This document shows positions 35,142 through 46,757 of a DNA stretch of 64,000 bases, piece by piece; the stretch's first letter is position 1; the number at the start of each line of letters is the position of its first letter. The translations under genes were made by a program, and so were the position numbers. Source of the DNA: Cinnamomum chago (Eukaryota; Streptophyta; Magnoliopsida; Laurales; Lauraceae); assembly GCA_038049695.1 (NCBI GenBank), contig CP142452.1, positions 35,080,501-35,144,500 of the forward strand, written 5' to 3'. A model generated the notes under the pieces. The model made no database searches, was not told the DNA's origin, and saw only the letters and a program-made list of their open reading frames with translations.

Positions 35142-35649
35142 GGTACAAACAGAAAACAGATCCAAAATATTCTCTCTCTGAATGGTAAGTGGGTAACTAG
35201 GTCCAAAATATTAAAATTTCAAAATATCACTTTCTTCATACTCACATAGACAGACCAAAAAGCCTGCAAGGGCCCATTTGATTGCTTCATATTGAATTCT
35301 CATTTCTTAGGGATTCATCGTAAAGTGGGGTCTAATGAAGGAGTGCCTAAAATGAATGGAAGGGCTATAATGCCGATATTCATATCAGAACCTCCCTTTC
35401 ATAAGATTTGATTTACTAGGGTGATTAACAGTTAACACCTCACCTTTTGAAAGATGGACTATTTGATAATTGATGGCACCTTTACCCCTTTACTGGCCCT
35501 TATGGGTTGAATTCGCAGGAATTCAAAACTGACCAAACAAATGGGCCCCAAATGAAAATTGAATCAAGGCAAATAAGGAGATCCTATAAGGGTATCAATA
35601 ACAACAATATCCTCCCATAAAAACAATAGTTTGAAACGAGGACAAAAGT

Positions 35650-36500
35650 GAGAAAACACCCAGATTGAAATTGATGTAAAACCATGATAGAGATGCAAGG
35701 GAAATTGACTCTTCTGAAGATTTAAGATAAAGCAGAAGAAATCCATATATGGGACCCACTGCAAACCAAACAGAATAGAACCCAGTCCCAGATGTGAATT
35801 AGAGTTAACACGCATCAAAGATGCAATAAAAATGGATTCTTTCGCAGATATACGGTAAAACAGAAAGGCCGAGATAGAATCTGAATAGGATCTATGAGGT
35901 CAGCCAAAGCAACCCAAATTTGAAATTTGAATTGATGTAAAACGGATCAGAGACCAGTAAACAACCATTCTTCTGCAGAGTTACGGTAACACGGGTGAAA
36001 CCTAGATGTCAATTAAAGTAAAACCAATAAAGCATACAATGAAAATTTACTCTTTATGAAAATTCACGGTATAATAGAAGAAACGCTTATAGAAACTAAC
36101 ACAGAATTAGCGGATCCAGCCGAAAGCAAAACTGATGTAAACCGAATCAGAGATACAATAAAATCCGATTCATTAGCCGATTTAAAGTAAAATGGAAGAA
36201 GCCCAGATGCAAATCTGATGTAAACGAATCGGAAATCAACTAAAATCACCCAGATTCACGAAAATCAAAAGAAACCCAGATAGAATCTAATACAGATTTA
36301 GCGAATTTGCGATCTACACAAAAACAGAAGCAGCCCAGATGTGAATTTCTCGTAAACAGATTAGATATCAACTAAAATCGATTCTCCTGCTAATTAACGG
36401 TAAAACAAAAGAACCCCAGACAAAATGTGATACGAATTTAGTGAATCTGCAGATTTACACAAAAACAGAAGAAAAGAAACCCAGATAGAATCTGATGGGG
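35650..36500. repeat. Degenerate minisatellite in the 5' part of the DES1 intron
   Basis: Six or so imperfect units of about 110-130 bp share CCCAGAT.TGAATT, TGATGTAAAAC.GATCAGAGA and TACGGTAAAACAGAAG words. No coding capacity. The region 35147-35650 between it and the LTR element shows no feature. Confidence 0.55.
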
Positions 36501-36598
36501 AAATGCGAATAGCCCAAAACCACATTCAATAATCCAGACCAACCCCAAAGAACAATGTTGCATTCTTCATCAGAAAAACAAAGAGAGAACTCAATTAC

Positions 36599-36754
36599 CT
36601 TGAGAAACGCCCATGGATCTGGACCAAAGAGCTCTTTGATTTGGGGGTATTGAGAGAGGATCTGACGCCTCCGAGAAGCGTGCGGTTCGTCCGTGTACGA
36701 CCAGAAGAAGTCTGTCGCCATTACACCTTCCTCTCCGTCTTCTCTTCCTCCCAT
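36599..36754 (-). CDS. DES1: Sphingolipid delta-4 desaturase, exon 1
   Basis: 52 codons from ATG (36754-36752). It contains the invariant DES N-terminal domain: VMATDFFWSYTDEPHASRRR (11-30) and KELFGPDPWAFLK (40-52). The exon ends AAG|GTAATT, in phase with exon 2 at 23428. The first ATG of the frame is used because plant homologues begin with a short acidic leader (here MGGREDGEEG) just before VMATDFFW. The longer frame to 37075 is 5'UTR or promoter translation. Exons 1 and 2 together give the complete protein. Confidence 0.93.
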
Positions 36755-36847
36755 TTCTCTCTCTCTCCGTTTGAGTGAAAGAATAAGAGAAGAGAAGACA
36801 AAGGAGAAGGCGAAGAAAACACGAGGGAAAAATAAAAAGAATGTGCA

Positions 36848-37005
36848 GGGTATACAGAATCCTAGACCGTTGATTGTGATCCAACGGCTAGATTTGTATG
36901 GTATGGGAGAACACGAGGAAACGTTTGAAGAATTTGCAGGGAATATACAGAATCTTAGACCGTTGATCCTGATCCAACGGCTAGATTTGTATGGTATTGT
37001 GGCGG
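36848..37005. repeat. Two-copy 97-bp repeat upstream of DES1
   Basis: ATACAGAATCCTAGACCGTTGA...ATCCAACGGCTAGATTTGTA at 36851-36903 recurs at 36948-37000 with few changes. It lies 95-250 bp upstream of the DES1 start codon, in the 5'UTR or proximal promoter. No clear TATA box was found for DES1. Confidence 0.8.
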
Positions 37006-37107
37006 TCGCAGCATCCGAAATCCAGGCCGTGTCTAAGGAGTAGCGACAGAAACGGACGGAGAGAGTCAGCCTCAAATCTGCTGGCTATTTTTGCCCTGCT
37101 GTTCTGC

Positions 37108-38288
37108 TAGGGATGGCAACGGCCGGATCGGGCCGGAATGGGTCCCCCCGGGTACTCCCAATCCCCGCCCCGCCCCTAAATTTGGGGTATGTTAAATACC
37201 CCGTCCCCGCCCCCGACATGGTGCATCAAGAATAAAAGAAACTGTTGTGTGGTAATTTTAAAACATAAAGAAAGTTTGCATCTTCTAACGGAGGTGAAAT
37301 ATACAAAGATTGCTCACAAGTCCATAATAAGAATCAGTTGAAGCACAGATGAAAATATCACACGAGCAAAATCAAAATCCATGCTGCGATTATCAAACTT
37401 GTATGAACAGAGAAATGGCCAACATATGAAAACATGAATGCCACAGACAAACTCATTGTTCTCTGTATCATTCCCTTCAACAACAATACAACATAAAATA
37501 CCACACAACAGCAAAATCAAAATCCATGCTGCGATTAACTGAAACATATATAAACAGAAAAATAAAGTCAAAATAGTAAATAATTCCATAGATGGGCATT
37601 GGCACCGTGTGAGGTGAAAATTAATTTGGGCTCCAAATAACTCACCTTCTATAAATTCGCAAGCACATGAATTCTCCAAACAGAAAATTTCAAGTCTATC
37701 CAAAGGTGAGATGCCTAATGCAAATTCCAGAATCCATGAATTTCCAAATGTCATGTGAGAAATCCTCACCACCAAACAATCATCAACAGTAAATAAAGCC
37801 ACAAAGACCGAAAAACCCAAACAAACCTGGATGACGAGGCGAGAGAGAGAGAGAGAGAGAGAGACGTCTTCTTCGTGCGTCTGAGAGAGAGAGGCCTCGG
37901 CGAGAGATAGAGAGGCAGCCGGCTGGGAGAGTTGAGACTTGAGACTTGAGAGAAAGAGGGTAGAAACTAGAAAGGGTTAGGGTTTGGGAGTCTATGGTGT
38001 GTGACTGGCACATGTAAATTGTAATAAAGCAACTAGACTGAGTTGAAAGATTAGAGCAGAGAGTGACAGATTGTACAAGTGGTCCTTCAGACTTCAGGGG
38101 ACCATCTAAATAGTGGGTCCCAAGGGGTCTGGTTCACCAACCAGCATGGGGCGGGGCAACGGGGCGGGGCAAGAAGCAGACTCATCCCCGCCCCGGACTC
38201 GGGGTATATTTTTTTGCCCCGTCCCCGCCCTATCTAAGAGTTGGGGCGGGGAAAACCGGTACGGGGCGGGTTAAAAATGTCATCCCTA
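37108..38288. mobile_element. hAT-like non-autonomous element upstream of DES1
   Basis: Inverted ends TAGGGATGGCA and TGTCATCCCTA enclose 1181 bp. They are flanked by the direct repeat GTTCTGC (37101-37107 and 38289-38295; 7 of a possible 8 bp), as expected for hAT transposons. Subterminal regions are rich in GGGGCGGGGC and CCCCGCCCC. No transposase frame is present. The interior (37830-38020, minus) resembles a gene leader: a CT-rich, (CT)n-containing 5'UTR-like stretch ending CATCCAG|GTTTGT, a good donor. Confidence 0.8.
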
Positions 38289-38299
38289 GTTCTGCACTT

Positions 38300-38757
38300 T
38301 TTTTTTAGGGCCCAGGTGTGGTGGGACCCACTTTAATCTGTTTTTGTGGGCCGATTATTTTGTATTTTCAGGGCCTTATTGAAATAGGCTGGGTTGGGCT
38401 AGTTTGGAGTTGTCTAATCCAGGCCCAATTATTTATTGCGCTTTTTTTCCTTTTTTGGCGTTGGTTGTACATGGATGGGAGAGAATGGTATAATATCATA
38501 TTCCTAAACTAACTAGAGTAATTTGGTGGAACTGATTTGTTGCCCCCCCTCTTCTATAAGGAGACATTTCCATTTGCCCTCGTCATGTTGACAAACATTC
38601 ACCTAAAAAGGCCTAACAAGCTGATAGCAAATGTGTCACCCTGTGGCCCTCTGTAGAAGGGTGTTGGGTCTAGCAAGCATCTGCCTAAAGAGAGTGCGGT
38701 GATACTTTAAACGACTGGATATATAGTGGGGCATACATCTCATAACTGCAACATGCT
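38300..38757. other. No feature seen
   Basis: Mixed AT-rich sequence without a recognisable gene or repeat boundary. Confidence 0.4.
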
Positions 38758-39530
38758 TGTAAGACCCCGTCCCTAATGACTTCGATTAGTGTTAATTAAG
38801 TCGTGTTTTAGTTCTAAGCGTGTTTAGCGTGTTTTAGTTAAATTGGGATTATAATAGCTTTTGTTATAGTTTTGGGGAATTTTGAGTGCTTTTTTTATTA
38901 GTGTGATCCTTTGGGGGTTCCTTTTATGACGTTGCATTTACCTGGGGGATTATCTAAAATTCTTGTGTTTATTGTTTTAATCTCATTTTATTTATCTCAT
39001 TAATTCCTACAACTTTTATGTTGATTTCGTGCCCATTCAAGACCCTCAAACCCGACCTTTCCTAGCATTGAGGGCAAAATAGTCATTATGCACTAAATCT
39101 GTACCAAAAAAATTGATATCCCTGAAACCCGCGAAATATATATTTTTGGAAACTGGATATTTCGAAAATCGTTTCTCCCTTCTTCGTCGATTTCAACCGA
39201 GGTCCCGAAAGTCATGATTTCAGCCCAACTAGTTTGTTAGGTGGTGGGACCCAACTCCATTCTCTATAAAAGGAGAACTCATTCTTTCTTTCCCCTTCTC
39301 CTTTTCCAGCTCAAGAGTGAAGACCACCTAGGGTTTTCTTTCTCTTCTCCTTCTTCTTGCTCTCCCATCTCTAATGCCTCTATCAATCTTGCACCAATAG
39401 CTAAATGGAGGTCATCTTCTCCTTCCTCTCCTCTAAAACTCTCTTTTGATACCATTTATGGAGAAAACCTCCCATCCCAAGATCCTCATTGAGCTAGTCT
39501 TGCCTTTTTGGAGAACCTACAAGTAAGCCT
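38758..39530 (+). repeat. Gypsy-like LTR relic, copy 3
   Basis: Begins TGTAAGACCCCGTCCCTAAT, a common gypsy LTR start. It shares ordered blocks with the minus-strand relics at 1-1900 and 2330-4105, notably TTTTTGGAAACTGGATATTT and CTTCTTCGTCGATTT. TATA-like TCTATAAAAGG lies near 39262 with a CT-rich leader after it. Its right edge is unclear, and 39530-39940 shows nothing certain. Confidence 0.6.
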
Positions 39531-39944
39531 TTTCTTTTGACATTGTGTTTTCCTAACCTTTGGGAGTGCTCTTTTTCATGATTGAAACTTCTTCTTCTTC
39601 ATTCCTGTTTTGACCCAATTTAGGGTTTGTTTTTTGGGGTTTTTGTGTAGCTTTTGTTCTTGGCTTGGAAGAGTGTGCTTAAAAGCTTGATTCCTTGATT
39701 AGAGACCTAAGGCAAGTGGAGGAAATGTTATTTGAGCATCATATGGTTTTTATGAAGAATGTGGTTGATTTGACATTTCTATTCATATTTATTGACTTGC
39801 ATTGATTTTTGAAATAAATGCTCTTTAATGAACCTTCCTAGCTCATTTAATGCTTTGGAAATATGTTGGTTTATAGTCCATGTTGTCTCTTGGTTATATC
39901 TTGAATGAGTACTTGTGATTTGAATTCTCTTTCCTTTTATGGTT

Positions 39945-40307
39945 GTTGTGGTTAAGAAGGAGATGAGGGTTCGTAAGACCTCTATAAAAGAAATGTATCA
40001 ACTCTCCTCTGCCAATCCCGTCATGTGGGCATTTGATTAATAAGTCATGGAATCTCTCCCAAGTTTCGGAAAACTCTTCTTCGAGTCATCCCCTAAAGTT
40101 CTTGATGGCACTCCTAAACTGCTCAGTTTTGCTCACTGGGAAAAAATTGGACATAAACTTTTTGACAAGCTCGTCCCAGGTGGTAATGGAGTTTGGAGTC
40201 AAGGAATTCAGCCAAGCGACTGCATGATCTTCTAGCGAGAGGGGAAACAACCCAAGCTTCACAGCTTCACTATTTAGATTTTGATTGTTAAACGTGTGAG
40301 GCCCCAC
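39945..40307 (-). pseudogene. Athila/Tat-type gypsy gag fragment
   Basis: The minus-strand frame encodes LGLFPLSLEDHAVAWLNSL, then ITTWDELVKKFMSNFFPVSK, the conserved retrotransposon gag core. After FRG the homology continues in another frame (FSETWERFHDLLIKCPHDG), so a frameshift is present near 40080. The ends are missing. It is a relic adjacent to the LTR start at about 40302. Confidence 0.8.
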
Positions 40308-40378
40308 CCCTTGTGGGCCCTCAATTTGATTTGAATACTATTTAATATTATTTATTAGCTAATTATATTAATTAGGGG
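40302..40378 (+). repeat. Start of gypsy-like LTR interrupted by CACTA element B
   Basis: The text GTGAGGCCCCACCCC begins a sequence that breaks off at the CACTA end and probably resumes at 61202. Confidence 0.45.
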
Positions 40379-40632
40379 CACTACAAGAAAAATTACATTT
40401 AGCGACGGATAAAAACCGCCACTATATGTATGAAAACTGCCACTAATACCTTTTGCGGCGGAAAAATTTCCGCCGCAACTTTTGTCGTAGAAAATCCCAT
40501 CGCTGATTGTATTTGCAGCGGAAATAGGGATTGCTGCAAAAAAATTATCAATAGCGACGGTTATAAACCGCCACTAATTATTACTGTAACTTATAGCAGC
40601 AGATATCACAAACTGCTGCTAAAAATGTGAGA
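40379..40632. repeat. Left terminal and subterminal repeats of CACTA element B
   Basis: Short inverted GC words (TAGCGACGG, GGCGGAAAAATTTCCGCCGC, AGCAGCAGATATCACAAACT) are typical of transposase-binding subterminal regions. 40640-41580 shows no further feature. Confidence 0.7.
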
Positions 40633-41582
40633 TGTTCCCCATTAATTCATCATAACCATTGATTAAAAGGCCTCAAAGTTTGAACATATCTTTTTATCTT
40701 TGTTTCTTTAGATAAGTTGTATCCATTCAACTAAAAGGGCTGGATGGTTAAGGCAGAAAGTAGTCAAGAGAAAATTAAGCCTAAACAATGAATTGCTAGG
40801 ATCTTCCAATCTGAGAGCTTTTTATAATATCCTCAATTGGTATAATCTATTGCAGCAACTGTTGAACATCAAACCATGGGTCCTAGGTGCATGGAAGAAA
40901 GAACCTGTTATTCCTCCATAATACGATGGTTTTTAATCAGTTCAGGTATTCAAATTGTTACCTGTATTCAAAATGGCACCCAGATGATGCAATACTGTCA
41001 TACCTGTCCCAGTACACTAATTTAAATTATGGGTATCCTAGCAGGCAACTGTAATTCAACTGTGGAAAGCAATAGAACTACCACTGGCCACTAAAAACTT
41101 GAAAAAAATATCCATGTCTTTAAGAAAACATTTGATAGAAGACAATCATATGAAGATCTGGTTCCTTCTGTTTTCATGAAGAGAGCGTGAATCCCATCGA
41201 TAAGGATGAGTAGTTAAAAAAAGGAAATGACAGAAAAACCCCAAAAAATCAAAGTATTGATTATGATTGTGTACTGATAGAATTACACTCTCAGAATGCA
41301 AAGCAATTGAACAAAGAGAAAAAGGAAAGGACACTGGTGAAACAAGCATTATTTTGCAAGTCACCCCACCTCAAGAACAGAGTGAGGTCGGCTTGTTTCT
41401 GCACAAATATTCAAAGATCAGGAACTGAGACATCTGGTATCAGACCTATTTACAGGACAAAAATCTATTTGGCACACCTGTAATTAGAAGAAGCCTTTAT
41501 TCAAGCCTTTTTGAAACTAAAAATTTCTGTGACGATATGCTTTGCTGTGTCTCTCTCTGTGAACCAGAGACGATTTTGCGAG

Positions 41583-42244
41583 CTAAATATGTTCAAATGC
41601 AGCCGCAGTTCTTGGAAAATCCTTACCGTATATATGAGACGCTTGCAACTGCTGCTGTTGGGCTGGATTCCATGCGCTTAGTGTACTGTGGATGGTGGCA
41701 AACTGGCTCTCTGATTTTATCTCACCATACTGATTTTGACTCTAACTTTGGATCCCACTGGTCATTTAGAAGGGGTGAGGGAGGAATTCAGACCATTTGA
41801 TGCCTTCTGGCTCACCTTCTAGATTGATTGGAGCTTCTTTATCTGATGTTAAGTCCGATGACTCGACCCCGGCAATCCGTCAATCCCCAAGAGAAGATGC
41901 TGTTCTCAAAAATTGAGCTGTTACCTTGCAATTCAATGCTACTACTGTTTGCACTGCTGCTGCTGTTACTGGAAGTTCCAGCCTCCCAGTACTGGACTCC
42001 ATTGATATCACTAACACGGGCAATGGAAGAGTTTTCAGGTGGTGGGAGACTAAGATAGGCTTGAAAGCCATTGAAGTTCGAAGGACCGAGCTTGGCAGGG
42101 ATGGTATCGCTGATGGTATAGTTTTAGAATTGAACTCAGAATTTATTTCGAAAGGCCGGCAGTTCTGGTTAAACCAGAGAACTGAATTCGTATTAGCCGA
42201 CAGCCCAACAGAGGACATCTCATTACTGCAATTGGAGTTATAAC
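41583..42244 (-). pseudogene. R2R3-MYB pseudogene, C-terminal half of exon 3
   Basis: Continues the MYB reading frame on the far side of the copia insertion. MSSVGLSANTNSVLWFNQN and the following FNSKTIPSAIPSLPSSV match the C-terminal region of MYB61/MYB50/MYB86-type factors. At about 42055 a 1-base loss shifts the frame. Homology then continues as ENSSIARVSDINGVQYWEAG, and after a second disturbance near 41865 as SDKEAPINLEGEPEGIKWSE. It then meets in-frame stops before the family's QQQQLQASHIYGKDF-like end and TAG at 41583-41585. It is therefore a pseudogene independent of the copia. Confidence 0.85.
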
Positions 42245-42569
42245 TGTAAAAGGATCTATAGATCCTTGTGTTAACTTAGAAAGAGGAGAAGAACCAAAGG
42301 GAGGAAGAAATTGTGAATTCTGTCTTACCCAAAGATGGGAATCGACTTGCGTTTATATACACTTCACTAGTATCAATTTACATGATGATGATATCTTTAC
42401 ATCCTATGATTAGGCTATGATTACAAGCAATTATAGAAATGTCTACACAACCTTCCAAGAAGGGATATTTGACCAATCTACAAGATTCCACACGTGAGAT
42501 ATGCTTGGCTATGGGCTTATGGTTATGGATTTTTCAGGTTGGGTCAGTTGACCTGTTTATATCTCTACA
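42245..42569 (-). repeat. 3' LTR of the copia element
   Basis: 325 bp, TG...CA ends on the plus-strand reading (TGTAAAAGG...CTCTACA). Its substitutions against the other LTR are at 42270 (G/A) and about 42339 (G/A). Confidence 0.95.
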
Positions 42570-45500
42570 CTCCCCCTCAAATTGATGCAGTGTGGAACAA
42601 AGCATCAGTTTGGAAATAATATATTCATGTCGATCCCTGGGCAGCCCTTTTGTAAACACATCGGCTAGTTGATCATGTGAAGGAACATAGGGCAGACAAA
42701 GTTTGTCAGAGACATAATGCTGACGAATGAAGTGGCAGTCAATTTCTATGTGCTTAGTGCGCTCATGGAAGATGGCATTCTTGGCAATGCGAATGGCACT
42801 TGTGTTATCTGCATAAAGTGGAGTAGGGCCTTTGAGAAAAACACCAAACTCACGAAGGAGACGACGAAGCCAAACAATCTCACTACTAGCAGAGGACATA
42901 GACCGATATTCAGCTTCAGCAGTTGATTTTGAAAGAGTGCTTTGTTTCTTACTCTTCCATGAGATGAGCGACGTTCCTAAGAACATGCACCAACCGGTTG
43001 TGGATCTACGAGTGTCGGGGCACCCTGCCCAATCTGCATCGGCATAAGCTTGGAGTTGTAGTGAAGAAGTGGTTGGATAAAACAGTCCTCGATCACGGGT
43101 GCCCTTGACGTACCGAAGAATCCGGAAAACAGCATGGAGATGCGATTTACGAGGATCGCTAAGGAACTGACTGACAGTTTGAACGGCATGAGAGATATCT
43201 GGCCTTGTCATAGTCAGATATAGTAGGCTACCAACCAACCGTCGAAATAGCGTTGGGTCTGGAAGAGTTGGCCCACCGTCTTTGCTAAATTTAACATTGA
43301 GTTCAATGGGTGTGGCAAAGGGTTTGGCATCACCAAGTCTTGCCGATTTGACCAAGTCATCAGCATATTTGGTTTGTACTACTCGAATACCATCCTTGTT
43401 CCTTGAGACTTCGAGTCCTAAAAAGTAAGTGAGAGGACCCAGATCTTTCATCTTGAAGTATTTCATGAGATGGTTTTTCAGGTTGGAAATACCTATTGCA
43501 TCGTTGCCACTGATTATCATATCATCAACATAGACCAGGAGAACAGTACAACCATGCGAAGTTCTTCTAATGAAGAGAGAATTATCATTTGGACTTTGAT
43601 GAAAGTTGGTTGTAATGATAGCAGAGCGGAACTTATCGAACCATGCCCGTGGAGCCTGTTTGAGCCCGTATAAAGACTTTTTCAGTCTGCAAACATGTCG
43701 AGGAGGACATGTATATCCTGGCGGAGGACGCATATACACGATTTCCTTGAGATCACCATGTGAAAAGGCATTCTTGACATCCACTTGCCACAAAGGCCAA
43801 TTCCGAGCTGCTGCGACGCCTAGTAGACATCGCACTGTAGTCATTTTAGCGACAGGGGCAAATGTTTCTTCATAATCAATACCATATTCCTGTTTATAAC
43901 CTTGGGCTACCAATCGTGCTTTGTAGCGATCAATACTGCCATCGGATCTGACTTTTAGTGAATAGACCCACTTGCTTCCAATGATAGATGTATTCGACGG
44001 AAGAGGCACAACGTCCTAAGTGTTGTTCATCTCGAGAGCTAACAATTCATCTGTCATAGCATCTTGCCAACATGGGATATTAGCAGCTTGAGAATAAGAA
44101 GTTGGAATAGGAATGGGATCTGAAGAAGTAAATAACGCGGAAAACCCATACCAATCTAGGGGAACTGAAATACGACTAGAGCGTCGCAAAATAGGATTAC
44201 CTTGATTAGGAGTGTCATATCCTTGAGGAGTCGGCATGGTTGGTTGATAGGTAATGAGAGTAGCTGGAGGCAGAGTAGCTGGAGGCAGATGCTTGGTGCG
44301 CCACTTATAAACTTGAGTAATTGCTGGAGAAGAGTCAGATGCTGGAAAGTGAGGAAGGTAAGAAACTTGGATATTAGGAGGAGGAGAGGAGGAATAGAAT
44401 GGAACATGTTCTAAGAAGACAACATTTCGTGAGATACGTAACCGGCGTTCCTTGTGATCATAACAAAGGAAGCCTTTGTGGTCATCACTGTATCCAAGAA
44501 ACATGCAGCGAGCAGCCTGTGGGGACAATTTGTTTCGCTCAAGGGAAGGGAGATGAACAAAGCATAGACAGCCAAATACCCTCAAATGTGAGTAAGAGGG
44601 TGGGGAACCAAATAAGCACTCAAATGGAGAGACTTTCCCAAGGACAGAGCTAGGAAGTCTGTTTATAATATGCATAGTTGTATGCGCTGCTTCACACCAA
44701 AATTTAGGTGGAACTAGGGATTCAACAAGAAGGGTTCTGACAATTTCTAGAAGGTGTCGATTCTTTCGTTCTGCCATCCCATTCTATTGTGGGGTGTGAG
44801 GGCAAGATTTTTGGTGGAGGATCCCTCGATCAGATAAAAAAGAGGTGAATTCTTTGGATGTGTATTCTCCCCCTGAATCTGAGCGAAGGATCTTAATGGT
44901 CTTTTGAAATTGAGTGCTTACCATATTGTAGAATTGGCAGAACATGGAAAAAACTTCAGATTTAGATTTTAGAAAGTATATCCATGTGTACCTACAATGA
45001 TCATCTATGAATGTAACATAATACTTATATCCAAGTCTACTCAATTGAGGAGCAATGCCCCACACATTTGTATGAATAATATCAAATGGAGCAGTGGCAC
45101 GTGAGTGATGAGAAGAAAAAGGCAACACATGACTTTTACTCAAGCAACAAGTTTCACATTTTGATTTTGCAAAAGAAGAAAACATGGTACTAGTAACAGA
45201 TTTTTCCAAACTACCAAGTTTAAACAATGAAAGCAACTTTGCATTATTCAAATGACCAAGGCATTTATGCCAAATGGTCCATAATTTATTTTGAACTCCC
45301 ACAGAAGAAGCAAACAATGAAGGTTGTCCCATGTCCAAGAGAAAGAGCCTGCCATGCTTACTCCCCTTCCCGATCACCCTCCCAGTTTGCCGTTCCTGTA
45401 TAACACAACCAGAGGGAGAAAAATGAACCAGGAATCCACAATCAACAAGTTGACCAATAGAAATTAGATTAGCTGCCAAATTAGGAACAAAATAAACATC

Positions 45501-46757
45501 AGATAATGTAAAGGTCCCCATGGATATGGTTCCCAGACCAGAAATTGGCAATTGTTGACCATTGGCTGTGGTGATTGAATCATGACCCATGTATGGTTTT
45601 GTGTTGTGCAAATTTTGGGCTACAGAGGTCATATGGTTGGATGCACCAGAGTCTAAAAACCATGTTGAGTGTGTGATAGGTGATGAGAGGGAAGTAGATG
45701 AGTGAAATGCAGGAAGAGTTGTAGAGGAAGACAAACCACTAATACCCATGGAGGTAAATGCAGAGGCCACAGAAGAATTTATCATCTCACGGATCTGAGC
45801 AGTGGTCAGAGTGACTGACCCTGTATCTGAGGATGGCAAGTCAAGCGAAGTGCTTTGTTGAACCTGAAGAGCAGTTGGACCACGCTTTGTAAATTGATCG
45901 GGTTTCTTATCAGGCCTTCGTGTACAATTGGAAATGACGTGACCATTTCTCTTGCAATAGTTGCAAAATAGTTTTCTCCGGCAGTCTCGAGCTACATGAC
46001 CATACTTCTTACATTCATAACACTGTGGTTTTTGTCCACGAGTAGTGAACATGGCTGTCTCATCGACTGATGATGGTGCTGGTTGTGTTAGAAGTGCCTT
46101 TGGGTCTGCATTAAGGGAATGAGTAGATAACATGCGAGTTTCTTCCCGGAGAACCTCTTGGATGCACGTATCTAGATCAGGAGAGATTTCTCTATTCATA
46201 AGAGCGGCTCGCACAGGTTCAAATTCCGATCGAAGGTTCATAAGGAATTGACTAACATGTTGTTCTTCCTGTAATTTGAGGGCTTGAGGAAGAAAAGCTG
46301 CCGAAACAGATTGAAGGAGCATTTGATCCCTCTCAGTCCATAGGGCTAGAAAGCCATTATAGTATTCCTGGACAGATTTATCATTCTGGCAATATCTTGC
46401 TAACTCTGTATCAAGGTGAAATCTTCGGGCCTTGTTTTGCTGATGATAAATTTTCTTCATATGGTTCCACATGTCAGAAGCAGTGATAAAGGCTTGAAGT
46501 GCCATTGAAAAGGAGGGATCTACTGAGTTGAGGATCCATGTTATCACTTTTGCATTGCGTTGGTTCCAAGTAGCAATGGTTTTGTCATCTACAGCAGGTG
46601 TGGTAGATGTGGCAATGGTGCCTGCAATGGGTTTAGGAGTTGTCCCATCCAGATATCCTAACATACCTTGCCCTTCAACAAAATTTTTGAGATGGAAGGA
46701 CCAGGATAGGTAGTTAGTTCCATTAAATTTCACTGGAATGATATCAATCTTGTCCAT
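42534..46757 (-). pseudogene. Copia gag-pol polyprotein with two nonsense codons
   Basis: One frame of 1408 codons from ATG at 46757 (MDKIDIIPVKFNGTNYLSW). In order, it holds a UBN2-type gag, two CCHC knuckles (CYECKKYGHVARDC, CNYCKRNGHVISNC), protease (WFLDSGASNHMT), the GAG-pre-integrase His region (WHKCLGHL), an integrase core (FIDDHCRYTW, RSDSGGEY), reverse transcriptase (YKARLVAQGYKQ, VDVKNAFSHGDL, LLVYVDDMI) and RNase H (AYADADWAGC, KSTAEAEYRSM, ADNTSAI). TAG codons at 44784-44786 (Gln expected before NGMAERK) and 44016-44018 (Trp expected before DVVPLP) break integrase and the integrase/RT junction. Both are single transitions with no frameshift. The frame ends inside the 3' LTR. The upstream ATG at 46880 precedes the family's usual start and is less likely. 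Confidence 0.95.

Larger units (their letters stand above)
23429..36598 (-). other. DES1: DES1 intron, about 13.2 kb, loaded with transposons
   Basis: The donor AAG|GTAATT (36599|36598) and acceptor GTGCAG|ATT join exon 1 to exon 2 in phase 0 at the Leu-Lys/Ile-Thr junction of the protein. Between them lie MITEs, LINE fragments and one complete LTR element; without that element the intron would be about 6.5 kb. The intron is assigned because the exon 1 and exon 2 protein pieces are complementary and no other exon 2 or exon 1 copy is present. Confidence 0.88.

Noticed and set aside
36455-37075. 206-residue frame covering DES1 exon 1
   Set aside because: Only residues from the ATG at 36754 to the donor at 36599 match the desaturase; the rest is 5' flank and intron.
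40086-40307. Treating the gag fragment as part of CACTA element B
   Set aside because: It ends 70 bp outside the CACTA terminus and belongs to the gypsy debris around the insertion site.
41926-42243. Plus-strand 105-residue frame
   Set aside because: It is the reverse of the MYB pseudogene, which explains the open frame.
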